A DNA stretch of 64,000 nt from NCBI GenBank assembly GCA_016218545.1, contig JACRDQ010000038.1, positions 192,986 through 256,985 on the forward strand, written 5' to 3'. Position numbers and translations under genes: made by a program. This DNA is from Elusimicrobiota bacterium (GTDB lineage Bacteria; Elusimicrobiota; Elusimicrobia; UBA1565; UBA9628). Positions within the stretch are counted from its first letter, which is position 1; each line of letters opens with the position of its first letter. Positions 10,001 to 22,000 of this stretch are shown piece after piece. The notes under the pieces were generated by a model. That model was not told where the DNA came from. It searched no databases and was given only the letters and a program-made list of their open reading frames with translations.

Positions 10001-13000
10001 CCTGCGCCTGACCGTCATGGAGTAGGTCCCGGGAGCGACGCCCGGGATCGTCCCGGTGATGGTGTCGTCCGTCCAGAGGCTCAAGGGAGCGGCCTGGTCA
10101 CCCACCAGCACCTCGGTGTAGGCGCCGTTATAAGGCCCGAAGCTCGTGCCCGTCAGGGTGAAGGGCATGCCGATGGGTCCGGAGGAGACCGAGACACCCA
10201 GGATCTCCGGCGCGCTCACGCTGAAAGAGGCTGCATTCACGACCGCGACGGTGGACCCTGACTGACGTTCGATGGTCAAGACATGGGTCCCTGAGGAGAC
10301 TCCAGGGACCGTGCCGATGATCGAAGTGTCGGTCCACAGACTCAAGGGAGCCGCGACTCCGCCGAACCTGACCGTGGTGTAGGTCCCGTTGTAGGGTCCA
10401 AACCCAGTGCCGGAGATGCCGAACGGCTGGCCGATGGGCCCGGCCAACGGCGTCACAGCAGAGGCCGAGGCCAGGATGACCTCGAAATCAGCGGGCAGGC
10501 TCTGCGCCACCCCGCCATCCGTAGTCGTCCGCACGACTCTCACAGGATGGGGTCCAGCAGCGAGACCAGGGATGGTCCCCGTGATGGAGGTATCGGTCCA
10601 GACGCTCAGCGAAGCCGCGACCTCGCCGAACTTGACCGTGGTGTAAGTCCCGTTGTACGTGCCGAAGCTCGTCCCCGTGACGCTGAAAGGCGCTCCGATG
10701 GGGCCGGTGGAAGCGCTCAAGGCCGCGATCTCAGGCAGGTTCACCACGAACGCGCCGGCCGACCACACCGTGGTCGAGGACGGCTGCTGGCGCTCCACGC
10801 TGACGCTGACGGCGCCGGAGGAGAGCCCGGGCACGGTCCCGATGATGGTCGTATCGTTCCAGAGGCTCAAAGGAGCAGGCAAGGCGCCGAACATGACCCT
10901 GGTGTCGGCGCCTGCATAGCTCCCGAATCCGGCCCCTGTGATGGAGAAGCCGATCCCGATCGGACCGCTGGAGGGCGCCACCACTGCCCCTGGCAAGACC
11001 GGCGCCTCGACCGTGACTTCCGCAACCCGGGAGGCTTCCAGGTTGCCCGCCTGGTCTTGGCTGGCAAAAGTCAGGGTGTGGGTGCCCGCAGACAAGGCGA
11101 AGCCGCCCGAGTAGACCTGGAGTCCCGCCCCATCGACCGCGTAGCGGGTCTCCAGCACGCCGACCCCGGCGTCTGCGGCTGAGAATCCGAAGAAGTCCGT
11201 GGTCGAAGCCGCCAGGCTCGTGGTCGAGACCGCGATGCCGTTGACCAGGAACGTCGTGACAGGAGCGAGCGAGTCGATGAAGAAGGCTGAGCTCGCCTGA
11301 GCAGTGTTGCCTGCCAGGTCAGAGACCGAGGCAGACACCGCATGCGTGCCTTGGCCGAGGTCAGCCGCAGGAACGTAGCTCGCCGAGGAAGCGGTCACCA
11401 CTGCCTGGCCCGTGATGTCAGCCTCATCCAGATAGAGCCTCACGCTGGCCAGGTCGATGCCCGCGCCCGCGTCCGAATAGGCCGCAGTCAACTCAGGCCG
11501 AGCCACGGTCCGGGTGCCGCCCTGCACCGGAGTCAGGGCGAGGACAGGCGGGGTGGTGTCGGAGAAAGAGCTCAGCAGCACTTCGGTGCCTGCAAGAGGC
11601 TGGCCTGTGGTGAAGCGGTAGGGGTAGGCTTCGTGCAGAGCCAGCCAGACATCCGAGCCGGAAACCGTCATGTCCTGGGCTGGGCCGACATTGGGGCTCA
11701 GGGTCTCGGCAGACAAGACCCGGCCGTCCGTGCCGATGCGCCAGACTCCGAGCCGACTGTCATCGCCGCTCCGGCTGCCTCCGGCGGCGATGAGCCCGCC
11801 GGCCGTGGGCTTGATCGCCACGGGCCAATCCGCGCCCTCCCCGCCGCCCTGCCAGATGCGCTCGCTGTAGAGCGTGCCTTGGCCGTCGTACTTGAGCAAG
11901 GCGAGGTCCATGCCCCCGGCCTGGTCGTGCCGGGTCGCAGCGACGTAGAGGAACCCGTCGCGCACAGCCAGCTTGGCATTGGCGTCGTTGACGAACGAGT
12001 CGAGGTAATCCTGCTTGAGCACCGGGGCCCCGGCAAGCACGCCCGAGCCGTTGAAGCGCCAGAGCGCCAAGTCGAGCTTGCCCGTGGCAGGGCTCTTGCT
12101 GAAGCCGGACACCCATAGCTCGTCATCGCGCAAGGCGATGCCCATGCCCAGGTCAAAGCCTGCCCGGCTGTAGGTCGTAGCCAGGGTGAGCATGTCCCCT
12201 GCCAGGTCGTACCGCCAGAGGGCGAGCTGCACGCTCTCAAGGCTCGCGTCGCCGATCGCTCCGGTGATCCAGAGGTCGCCCGCGGAATCCACGGCATAGT
12301 CGTTCAAGTCGCCGACGCTGTTGAGCACCGTGGTGTCGAGGACCTGCGTGCCTGAGGGATCGACCTTGTAGACGGCAAGGTCCAAGCCGACCGTCTCCGG
12401 CCCGGACGCGATGCCCACCGCATAGGCGTTGCCCGAGTAGTCGAACTGGATGCTCCACATGCCGTCCTCGGCGGCATGAGGCAGGATCACGGACCCAGCC
12501 GGAGCGCCCTGGCTGTCGTGCTTGGCCAGGTGCACGCCCGAGACGTCCAAGTACGCCAGCCACACCCCTCCTGCGTCGTCAACGGACACGGCCAGGCCCC
12601 GGAGCAGGATCGCCTTGACCGCCACGCTGCGTTGGGGGCCTCCATTGCCCAGGCTGTCCATGGAGCGGAAGGCAAGGTTGTGTTCGCCTTCAGGCAGGTT
12701 GAACGGCGCCGCGTAACCCTGCTCAGGCCCGCTGTCCAACGAGTAGAAGGTCTCTCCCCCTCCTGCGCCCGCGTCCTGCGTCGTGAAGGTGAACACGTCC
12801 GTGGTCGAGGCCAGCAAGCTCTGTCCAAGGACCTCGCTGCCGTTCATCAGCAAGGTCGTGGCCGGGCCGGAGACGTCCACGTAGACCGTGCTCGTCTTGG
12901 CCAGCTCCGCGTTGCCGGCCAGGTCCGTGCTGTAGAAGCTGACGACCTTCTGACCCTCCTGCGTCAGAGTGAAGGACCCGCTGTAGAGGCTGAAAACGGT

Positions 13001-16000
13001 CGTGTCCACGGCGACATAAGTCTGTCCCGGCTCAGAAGAAGCAAGGCTCAAGAGCGTGTAGGACGAGATGAACACCGGCTCAGCGCCCGCGCTCGGTGCT
13101 CCGATTTGAAGGGTCGTGACCGGCGCCACGCCGTCGCCTGAGCCGGCCTGCATGGTGAAGCTCAAGCCTGTCAGTTGCGCTCCCGCCGCAAGCGCTCCTG
13201 CCTGCAACTGCCCGAAATCCTCGCTCGGGTCGCGGCTCTCGTTGCCGTTGACATCCACGAAAGCGGTCAACGCGACAGCAGCCGCGGTCGGGAAATTGAC
13301 GACGTAGTTGTAGGGACCGCCCGGGCTCTGTCCTATCCCTCCTTGCCCTTGCGACCATCTCCCTGTCTCGGCATCGACCCGCGCCAGCCAGACCGTGCCG
13401 ACCTGGGTGCTCTCGTTGGTCACGGTGCCGGCGATCCTCCCCTGGTCCCATAGCTGGGAGTCCAGCCATGTCGTCGAGGCGATTGCCACGGTCACTGTCC
13501 CCGGATAGAGGGCGTAGCGGTCGTCCGGGGCGATGACGTAGGAGCGCGGCTCAGTCAGGACATCCAAGCTGCCGTTGCCGTCGGAGTCCCTGAAGACCGA
13601 GAGATAGTACTCGCCAGGAGCCAAGCCGTCGATCCTGTAGTGCTCGCCGGCGACCACCGCGGTGGTCACCTGCGGCGGGGTCCGGAGGTTGAAGTTATTG
13701 AGGTTGCTGGTCGTGGTGGCGACCCGGACCACGAAATCACCGGTCCGCGAGCCGCCGTAGACGATGTCGCCCTCCATGGCTCCGGTCGTGGGAGGCGCCG
13801 CGATCACGGTGACGCTCGAGGTCTTCAACTGCTCCTCGTTAGCCACCTGGTCCGAGGAAGCGAAGGACACGGTGTGCGTCCCGGGCATGAGGGCGAACGC
13901 GCCGGCGAAGACCGGGTTCTCGCAGGTCCCTGCAGGATAGCCCGGATCCTCCGGCGCGGTGCAGGACTCAGGATCGATGTCCACCAGGAAGAGAGTCTGC
14001 TTGACGCCTGACGCAGCTCCATTGGAGGGCGCGTCAACAGCTTCGAGCGTCACGCTCGAGCCCTCAGGGATCATCAGCACGCCTTGCTCGATCGTGGAGC
14101 CGGCCGACGCGACCAGGCTCGTGGTCGGAGCAGAGCCATCGACTGCCACTGAGCTGACTTGGACCTGCTCTGAGTTGCCTGCCAGATCCGTGCTGAAGAA
14201 GCTCAGTTGACGGATGCCTTCGTCAGGCAGGGCAAAGGGGCCGGCATAGGCGACGAACGAGCTGCCGTCTACCGCATAGAACGTCTGACCGGCTTCTGAA
14301 GCGGTCAGACTCAGCAGGGTGTGCGTTGCCACGAACACCGGCTCGGTCCCATACTTGGGGTCTGCGACGCTCAGCGAAGTGACGGGCGGGAGCGTGTCAG
14401 CCACGGTCGAGCTGACCAGGATGTCCTGGCCCGCGAGGGGCTGTCCACCCGCGAACTTGTAAGGCTCGGAGAGGTTCGTGACAGCGAGCCAGATGCCGCC
14501 GTCACCTGCGACCGCGATGTCCTTGCCTGAGCCCAGGCTCTGGACCGACTCGACCGAGACCAGGCTGCCCTGGCTCGAGTATCGCCACACGACGAGCTGG
14601 GCTGAGGTGACGTCCTCGGTCCTGGTCACGCCTGAGATGAGGATATCCCCGGTCGCAGGCTCGACTGCCATGCCCTCAGGGTACTCATGCTTGCCTGCGT
14701 CGCTCCGCCAGGTGCGCTCCAGCATGAGCCTGCCTTCCAAGTCGAACTTGAGGAGCCCGAGGTCCATGTCTCCGGACAAGCTGCTGCGCTGGACCGCGGC
14801 AAAGAGGTTCCCTGAGGAGTACTCCAGCTTGCCTGAGAGCTCGCCGTCCATGCTCGCGTAGCCCGGCCTGAGATAAGGCCCTGCCAGGAACTCGCCTGCC
14901 AGGCTGAACTTCCACAGCGCAAAATCGATAGGCGGGTCATTAGGAGCAGGGTCGGGACTGGCCGAGACTCCGGCCACCCAGACGCTCCCGCTTGCCACCT
15001 TGACCCCAAGGCCCGCGTCCAAGCCTCCGCCCCTGAAATAGGTGGTGGTCAGGGCAAGGGGCCCGTCAGGCATCTCGTACTTCCACAAGGCCAGGGCGTA
15101 GGTCCTCTCGCCGGGCACCTCCTCGCTGATGGGGCCTGAGGTCTGGACCGCGCCCGTGATCCACAGGTCGCCCTGCGAGTCCATGGCCATGTCATTATTG
15201 GAGAACCCGCTGTCAAAGGTGAGGCTCGACAAGAGCACGTCGCCTGAAGGCGCGGCCCGGAAGACCACCAGGTCGAGCCCTGTCGTGGCAGCAGAGAGCG
15301 CCGAGCCCACGGCATAGACGTTTCCCTGCTCATCGAAGCTCAAGCCCCAGCCGGGGTCCTTGACTGCGGCGGGCAGGGCCACGGATGCCTCAAGCTGGGG
15401 CAGGAAGTCGAACCGACCCAGCCTCATGGCTTCGCCCTCGTAGAAGACCTGCCAGACCTTGCCGGCGTTCACCGCGACCGCAGACCCGCCCCGTCCGCTC
15501 CCGCAGCTCACGAACCCTGGGCCAGACTCAAGCACAGAGCCAGGGGCCAGGGTCTTGACCACCACCGGGATGTTGCAGTCCTGCTGGGTCAAGGCAGGGT
15601 TGCACACGATGAACTGGTAAGGAGTCTCAGGCAGGAGTCCTGCCACCACGGTCGAGGTCCCATAGGAGGCATGGGTCCACGGGAAGGAGTTGAATCCGCC
15701 ATACGCGCATGACCACTCATTGGCTGCCGTGCCGTAGTGGACGGCGTATTGGGCGCCCGCAGGATTGCCGTTGGCATCCCAGACCAAGCCCACGCTCGCG
15801 CTCGAGCGGCTGACCGCCGCAGAAGCGCCGGGCGCATAGGACCCGACGATCATGGGCTCGTTGACCGTGACATCGACCGCATGCCGCGTCTCGACGTTCC
15901 CTGCCTGGTCTTGGCTTGCGAACTCCAGGTCGTGATTGCCGGCCAGGAGGCTGAATGCTCCGGCATAGGTCTGGGTGCTTCCGCCATCGAGCCAATACAG

Positions 16001-19000
16001 GGTCTCAGCCACTCCGCTGTCCGCGTCCGTTGCCGAGAACGAGAGCATGTCCGTCGACACAGCCACCACCGAAGCCCCTGCGGCTGGGTTGCCATTGACC
16101 AGCAACGTGGTGACAGGAGGAGCGGCGTCTCCTGACCAAGCAGGGATGACGATGTCCTGTCCTGCCGACTGCGCCCCTGCTCCTAAAGCGCTGGTCACGA
16201 ATCGGCCGAAATCCTCGCCAACATCGCGGCTCTGGTTGGCGTTCACGTCCACATAAGCGGTCAACTGCACGGCAGTCGAGGTCGGGAAGTAGATGGAGTA
16301 GGAGTAAGGGCCGCCCGGGCTCTGGGCGATGCCTGCAACGCCCTGCGACCACCTGCCTGTCTCCGTGTCAGCCCGGATGAGCCAGACGCTTCCAACCTGG
16401 CCGCTCTGGTTGGTCACAGAGCCGCTCAAACCGCCCTGGTCCCGCAGTTGGGCGGCCAGCCCGGTCACCGAGCCTGCCGCGACCGTGACCGTGCCCAGGT
16501 AGGACTGGTAGCGCAGGCCCTCGGCGACGGCGAAGGCTCGCGGCTCGGTGAGGGCATCCAGGGCGCCGTCAGCGTTTCCGTCCCTGAAGACCGAGAGGTA
16601 GTACTCGCCCGGCGCCAAGCCGTCGATCCGGTATTGACTCCCCGAGACCACGGCCGTCGTGACTTCAGGAGGCGTCTTCAGGTTGAAGTCGTCGAGGTTG
16701 GCGACCGTGGTCGCGACGCGCACCACGAAATCCCCGGTCCGCGAGCCGCCATAGACGATGCCGCCTTCCAAAGACCCGGTCTGCGGCCCTTGCGAGGACA
16801 CCCGCACCGCGACCGACTTCAATGCTTCCTCGTTGAGCACCTGGTCCATGGAGGCGAAGTAGACCGTATGCGTGCCCAAGTCCAGGTTGAACGGTCCGGC
16901 GAAATAGGGGTTCTCGCAGGTCCCGGCAGGCTGACCCGGGTCCTCAGGGACTTCGCAAGTCTCGGGATCCGCATCAACGACATACAGGGTCTGCTTGAGT
17001 CCTGAAGCCACGCTGTTGGAGACCGGGTCAAGGGCTTCCAGGGTCACGCTGGAGCCGGCCTGGATGACCAGCACCCCGGCGTCGTACTCATATCCGCCCA
17101 GAGCAGCAAGCTGAGTGACCGGCTGGGTCGCGTCCACCCTGAGCTCAAAGGCCTTGGTGGTTTCGAGGTTCCCTGCATGGTCCTGACTGCGCGCCTCGAT
17201 CGCATGGAGGCCTTCGACAAGGGTGAAGGACGCGCTGTACAAGGTGAAGACGGCGGCAGGAGTGTCCGGGTCCACCCTGAACTCAGTGAAAGCCACGCCT
17301 GTGGTCGTGCCTTGTCCGACCGGGTCGAACGCGCTCAGGCTCACTCCTCCGCCTGCTGACGCGAACAGCCTGGCCGAGGTGTCCGTGAAGCTCGATCCAC
17401 CGACGATGGACATGCTGGTCACAGGAGACGTGGTGTCAGGAGCCACCGCAGCCAGGACGTACAGAGAAGAAAGCCCTGTCGCGGAGGCAAAGACCAAGTC
17501 ATCCGGAGCATTCAAGACCTGGCCAGGGAGGACCGCGAAAGCCGAACCTTCCAGCCGGTAGAGCCTGAGCCCGGCTTCCACGATCCCAAGGGACTCAAGA
17601 GCAGTCGGCGAATAGCGGAAGGTGATGCCGGCCGCAGGGTCGAACGTCGTTTCAACGGGACCCAGCTCATAGATCCCGCTTGCTCTCACCAAAGCCTGGC
17701 TGTCCAGGGTCGCCAAAGCTGCCTGACCAGGTGCTGAGCCCGTATCTACGGCTGCCATGGAAGCCTGCTGGGCTGAGACGACAGCCAACTCAGCCTTGCC
17801 CGCGACCTGGGCCGCGCTCTTGGCAACGTAGAGCGTCGTCACCTGCGCGATATTCGAGATAGCGGAGGAGTTGCCTGCCAGGTCAGCGGTCTTGAGCCCG
17901 AAGTACACCGTGGTCCCGCCAGGCAGGTCAGAGACCACGAACGTCTCCGCAGAACCCGCGGTCTGGGGCGCTGGGACGCCTGCGACCTGGGTCGCCTGGC
18001 CGAAGCTCGCATCGTCGAGGCCGGTCGTCGAGAGCCTGAGATCATAGGATGAGGCCCTGCCCGCTCCGGCGTCGTCTCCAGGAGCGGTCCAGGTCAACCG
18101 GGCGTCACCATCTGCGGTATTGGACGCTGTGAGGTCCTGCACGACAGCCGGGGGTGTCGTGTCCTGGCCAGGCCTCACATCCAAGGCTGCGCTCCGCATC
18201 GCCTCTTCGTTGCCCACGCGGTCAAGGGACACGAAGTAGACCGTATGGGTCCCTGCCGCCAAGCTGAAGGGTCCGGCGAAGACCGCGTTGGGGCAGGTGC
18301 CGGCCGGGTAAGCCGGGTCATTGCCCGGGTTCTCGCAGACCTCAGGGTCGGAGTCCACCAGGAAGTAGGTGATCCCGACGCCGGAGGCGACCCCATTGGC
18401 CGTGCTGTCCTGGCTGGTCAGGGTGGCGCTGGAATCAGTCACAAAGGTGATGACTCCATCCACCACGCTCGAGGTCCCGAGGACCGCGAAGGTCGTCTCC
18501 GGGGCAGTGGCGTCAACGAGCGCGGTAGTCGAGCGCAGGACTTCCAGGTTGTCCACGTTGTCTTGACTGCGGTAAGCCAGGACATGACTGCCCTCAGCCA
18601 AGGTGAAGCTCGAGGCATAGGCCGCGAAACTGCCGCCATCGAGCTGATACTCGGTCAAGGAGAGGCCTGAGGCGATGCCGCCTGAGAGCGGGTCTTGAGC
18701 CGAGAGGCCGAACCAGGTCTGAGGAGACGCGTAGAAACTGCCTGCGTCAGGACCTTCAGCCTGCCGGCCCTCTGACAAGACCAAGCTCGTCAATGGGGCG
18801 GAAGCATCCACCTGCAAGGCCAGAGTCTTGGTGGACTCGGCGATCCCGGACAGGTCCACGCTGTAGTACCTGAGGCTGACCGAGCCCTCAGCGCTGATCG
18901 TGACTGAGCCTGTGTAGACCTGGAAGGCCGCATCCCCCACCGCGTAGAGGCTCTGCGCCACGCCAAAGCCGATGCCGTCTCCCTCGACGCTCCTGTCATC

Positions 19001-22000
19001 GAGCCACTGCAAAGTGACGGGCGTCATGCCGGAGATGATGGTAGACCCTGCGACATGGTACTGCGGCGCTCCGACCGAGGCGCTCGTCCTGGGAGGCAGG
19101 GTGTCGTGGACCACCTCGAACGCGCCTGACACAGCCTCAGTGGAGTTGGCCAGGAAGTCCGTTGCCGAAACCTCGAGCCGCCACAACCCGTCGTCAAGGT
19201 CGAGCGGCTCGATGACCTGGCCCGATGAGACCGCGATCTGGGCCGGTCTCTCTCCTCGCGGGCTGCCCCGGTCCTCGACCTGGGACAGGACAGCCGAGTA
19301 TACTGCCGCAGGGTCATGGTCGTCTGCGACCGTGAACATGACTTCAAGCGGACTTCCCCCGGCCACGAACCGCGCTCCCGCGGCAGGGGCTTGAACCGTG
19401 ACGACCGGCGCCAAGTCATCCGCCGCGAGCAAGACAACATGCTCTGCCTCTGCATTTCCCACGAGGTCGATGCCGAAATAAGCGAGGCTATGAGTGCCGG
19501 CTTCGAGTTGGAAGCCTGCGTCGTAGGCCAAGGTGCTCCCGCTGTCCAGCCGATAGACGATCCTGCCCAGCCCTGACATGACGCCCTTTGAGACCAAGTC
19601 CTCGGCTGAAAGGGTCAGCGTGGTCCTTGAAGTGACATACTGGGTCCCCAGATAGTGGGTGGCCGGACCTTCCAAGGCAAGCCGGCTCAAGGGCGGGGTG
19701 GTGTCCACCAGGAGCTCGAAGTACTGCGTCGTCTCCTGGTTGAGCACCTGGTCCAAGCTGTAGAACGCCACAGAGTGACTGCCCTCTTCCACGTCGGTCA
19801 GAGTCGTGGAGTAGACCGAGAAAGGCTCGGAATCGCCTGAGAACCAAGTCTCCTTGACGCCTGAGGCCGCGCCGTTGACTGCCGGGTCCTCAACGTTGAA
19901 CGCAAGCGCCAAGTCGCCTGAGAAGTAGCGCGCCGTGCCGGTCGAATACTGCGTCCCGGCCACGATGGCCGCGCTCGTATGCGGAGCGGCCAGGTCAACC
20001 GCCAGCCTGGTGCTGGCCAGGACCTCGAGGTTCTCGACCCGGTCCTGAGCCTGGAACTCCAGGACATGCAGGCCTTCTGCAAGGGTGAAGGTGGAAGCAA
20101 AGTCAGCGAATGCGCCTTCATTGTCCCTGAACCGGATCGACCCCACCCCAGCAGCCACGCCCCCCGAAATCAGGTCCTCGGCCGCAAAGCCCACTGGAGC
20201 CTCGGAACTGATGAACACCGTGCCGTCAGCAGCTCGGTAGAGCGCTGGTCCAGCCGCCGCCGCGGTCACAGGCGGCGTGTTGTCCACAGCCAGGGTCGAG
20301 ACAGCCACGGCTTCGGTGTTGCCAGCCAGATCCAGGCTGTAGTAACGGACCGTGTGGGTGCCCTCACTGACCAGGCTAAAGGAAGAGGCAAAGACGCCGA
20401 AGCCCGCATCATCGAGAGCGTATCGGGTCTCAAGAACGCCGCCGCCCCTGGCATCGCCCGCTGTCATCAGGTCATCTACCGCGGAGAACCCGGCCAGGGT
20501 CCTCGAGCTCACATAGGAAGGCTCGCCCGCTACGCTTGGCATGCCAAGAACCAGGCTCGTGCGCGGGGGCTTGGTGTCCGTGTCATGGATCACCTCGAAG
20601 GAAGAGACCGCGGAGGAGGCGTTCAGCACGAAATCCGTTGCCGAGACCTGAAGCTGCCAGCTGCCGTCGTCCAAGTCAGCAGGCAGGATGCTCTGCCCGG
20701 TTGAGACAGCGATCAAGCCTGGCAGTTCACCACGCGGGGTTCCCAGGTCCTCTGTCTGGACCAATCTAGCCGAGAACGCAGGCTGGACATCGAAATTATC
20801 CGTCACGAAGAACAGCACTTGGATGGTGCTCAAGCCCACCACAAAGGAAGCGTTAGCCGAAGGAGAGGTCACCGCAATGACAGGCCCGGTCGCGTCCGTG
20901 GTGAAGGTGGCGAAATGCACCTCTTCGATGTTGCCTGCCAGGTCCGAGCTGTGCCAGCGGATAGAGTGCTCAGCCTCGACTGCCAGGGTGAAGGAGCCCG
21001 CATAGACCGCAAAAGCCGCAAAGTCTGCGCTGTACAAGGTCTCGGCCACGCCCGCTGCAACGCCATCCGCCACAGGGTCCATGGAGGAGAGGGCATAAGC
21101 TGTATCCGTGGATGCGAACACCCTGCCTTGCTGTTCAGCTTGAGTGCCGCTCACCATGGCCAGAGCCGTGACCGGAGCAGTGTCGTCCACGTAGTAGACG
21201 GCTGTCCGCTCAAGCTCGCGGTTGCCGACATTGTCCTCGCCAAAGAAGGCGACCGTGTGACTGCCCTGACCAAGGGAGAAGCCTTCCCCATAGACCGCCA
21301 AGGTCGAGCTGTCCACGCTGTACCAGACATGCTTGAGACCGGCAGCTACAGCCTGCTTCAGCGGGTCCTCGGCAGAGAGGGTCACCGTGGCTCTTGACGT
21401 GATATAGGCCGCGGCAGGCTCGATCAAGCTGATCGGCGGGGTGGTGTCCACCAGCACTGAGAAGTACTGCGTGGCTTCCTGGTTCAAGACATTGTCTTGG
21501 CTCCAGTAAGCGAGTTGATGCCCCCCCTCAGCCAGCCCAGTGACCGTGGAACCATAGACGGAATAGGTCGTGGTGTCCACCGCCAACTGGGTCTCCCGCA
21601 CGCCTGAGGCCGCATCGTTGGAGACCGGGTCCAAGGAAACAAGCACGATCCCTGAGTCACCCGAGGCGTATCTCAGGCTTCCCGTGGAGTACTGCACCCC
21701 CCCGGCGAACTCCAGAGCGGTCTGTGGAGCGGTCGCGTCGATGAAGGCCGTGGCCGGGACCGTCAGCTCCTGGTTGCCCAGGTTGTCCTTGCTCTGGAAT
21801 TCGACAAGGTGCCTCCCCTCGCCAAGACTGAAAGTGGAGACAAAAGCCTCGAACAACGTGGTGCTGTCAGGGTCAAGCCGATACTCGGTCAATGCCACGC
21901 CGGAGGCCGTGATCGTTGAAGGCGGGTCCAAGGCCGAGAGCCCGAACTCCGTCCCGGCAGGATAGTAGGACTCGCTGCTCACAGCCACGAAAGCCGAGAC

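Noticed and set aside
7850-10985. Regular repeats that might be a CRISPR array
   Set aside because: The 260-bp period, continuous coding frame and IPT/TIG protein pattern exclude CRISPR.
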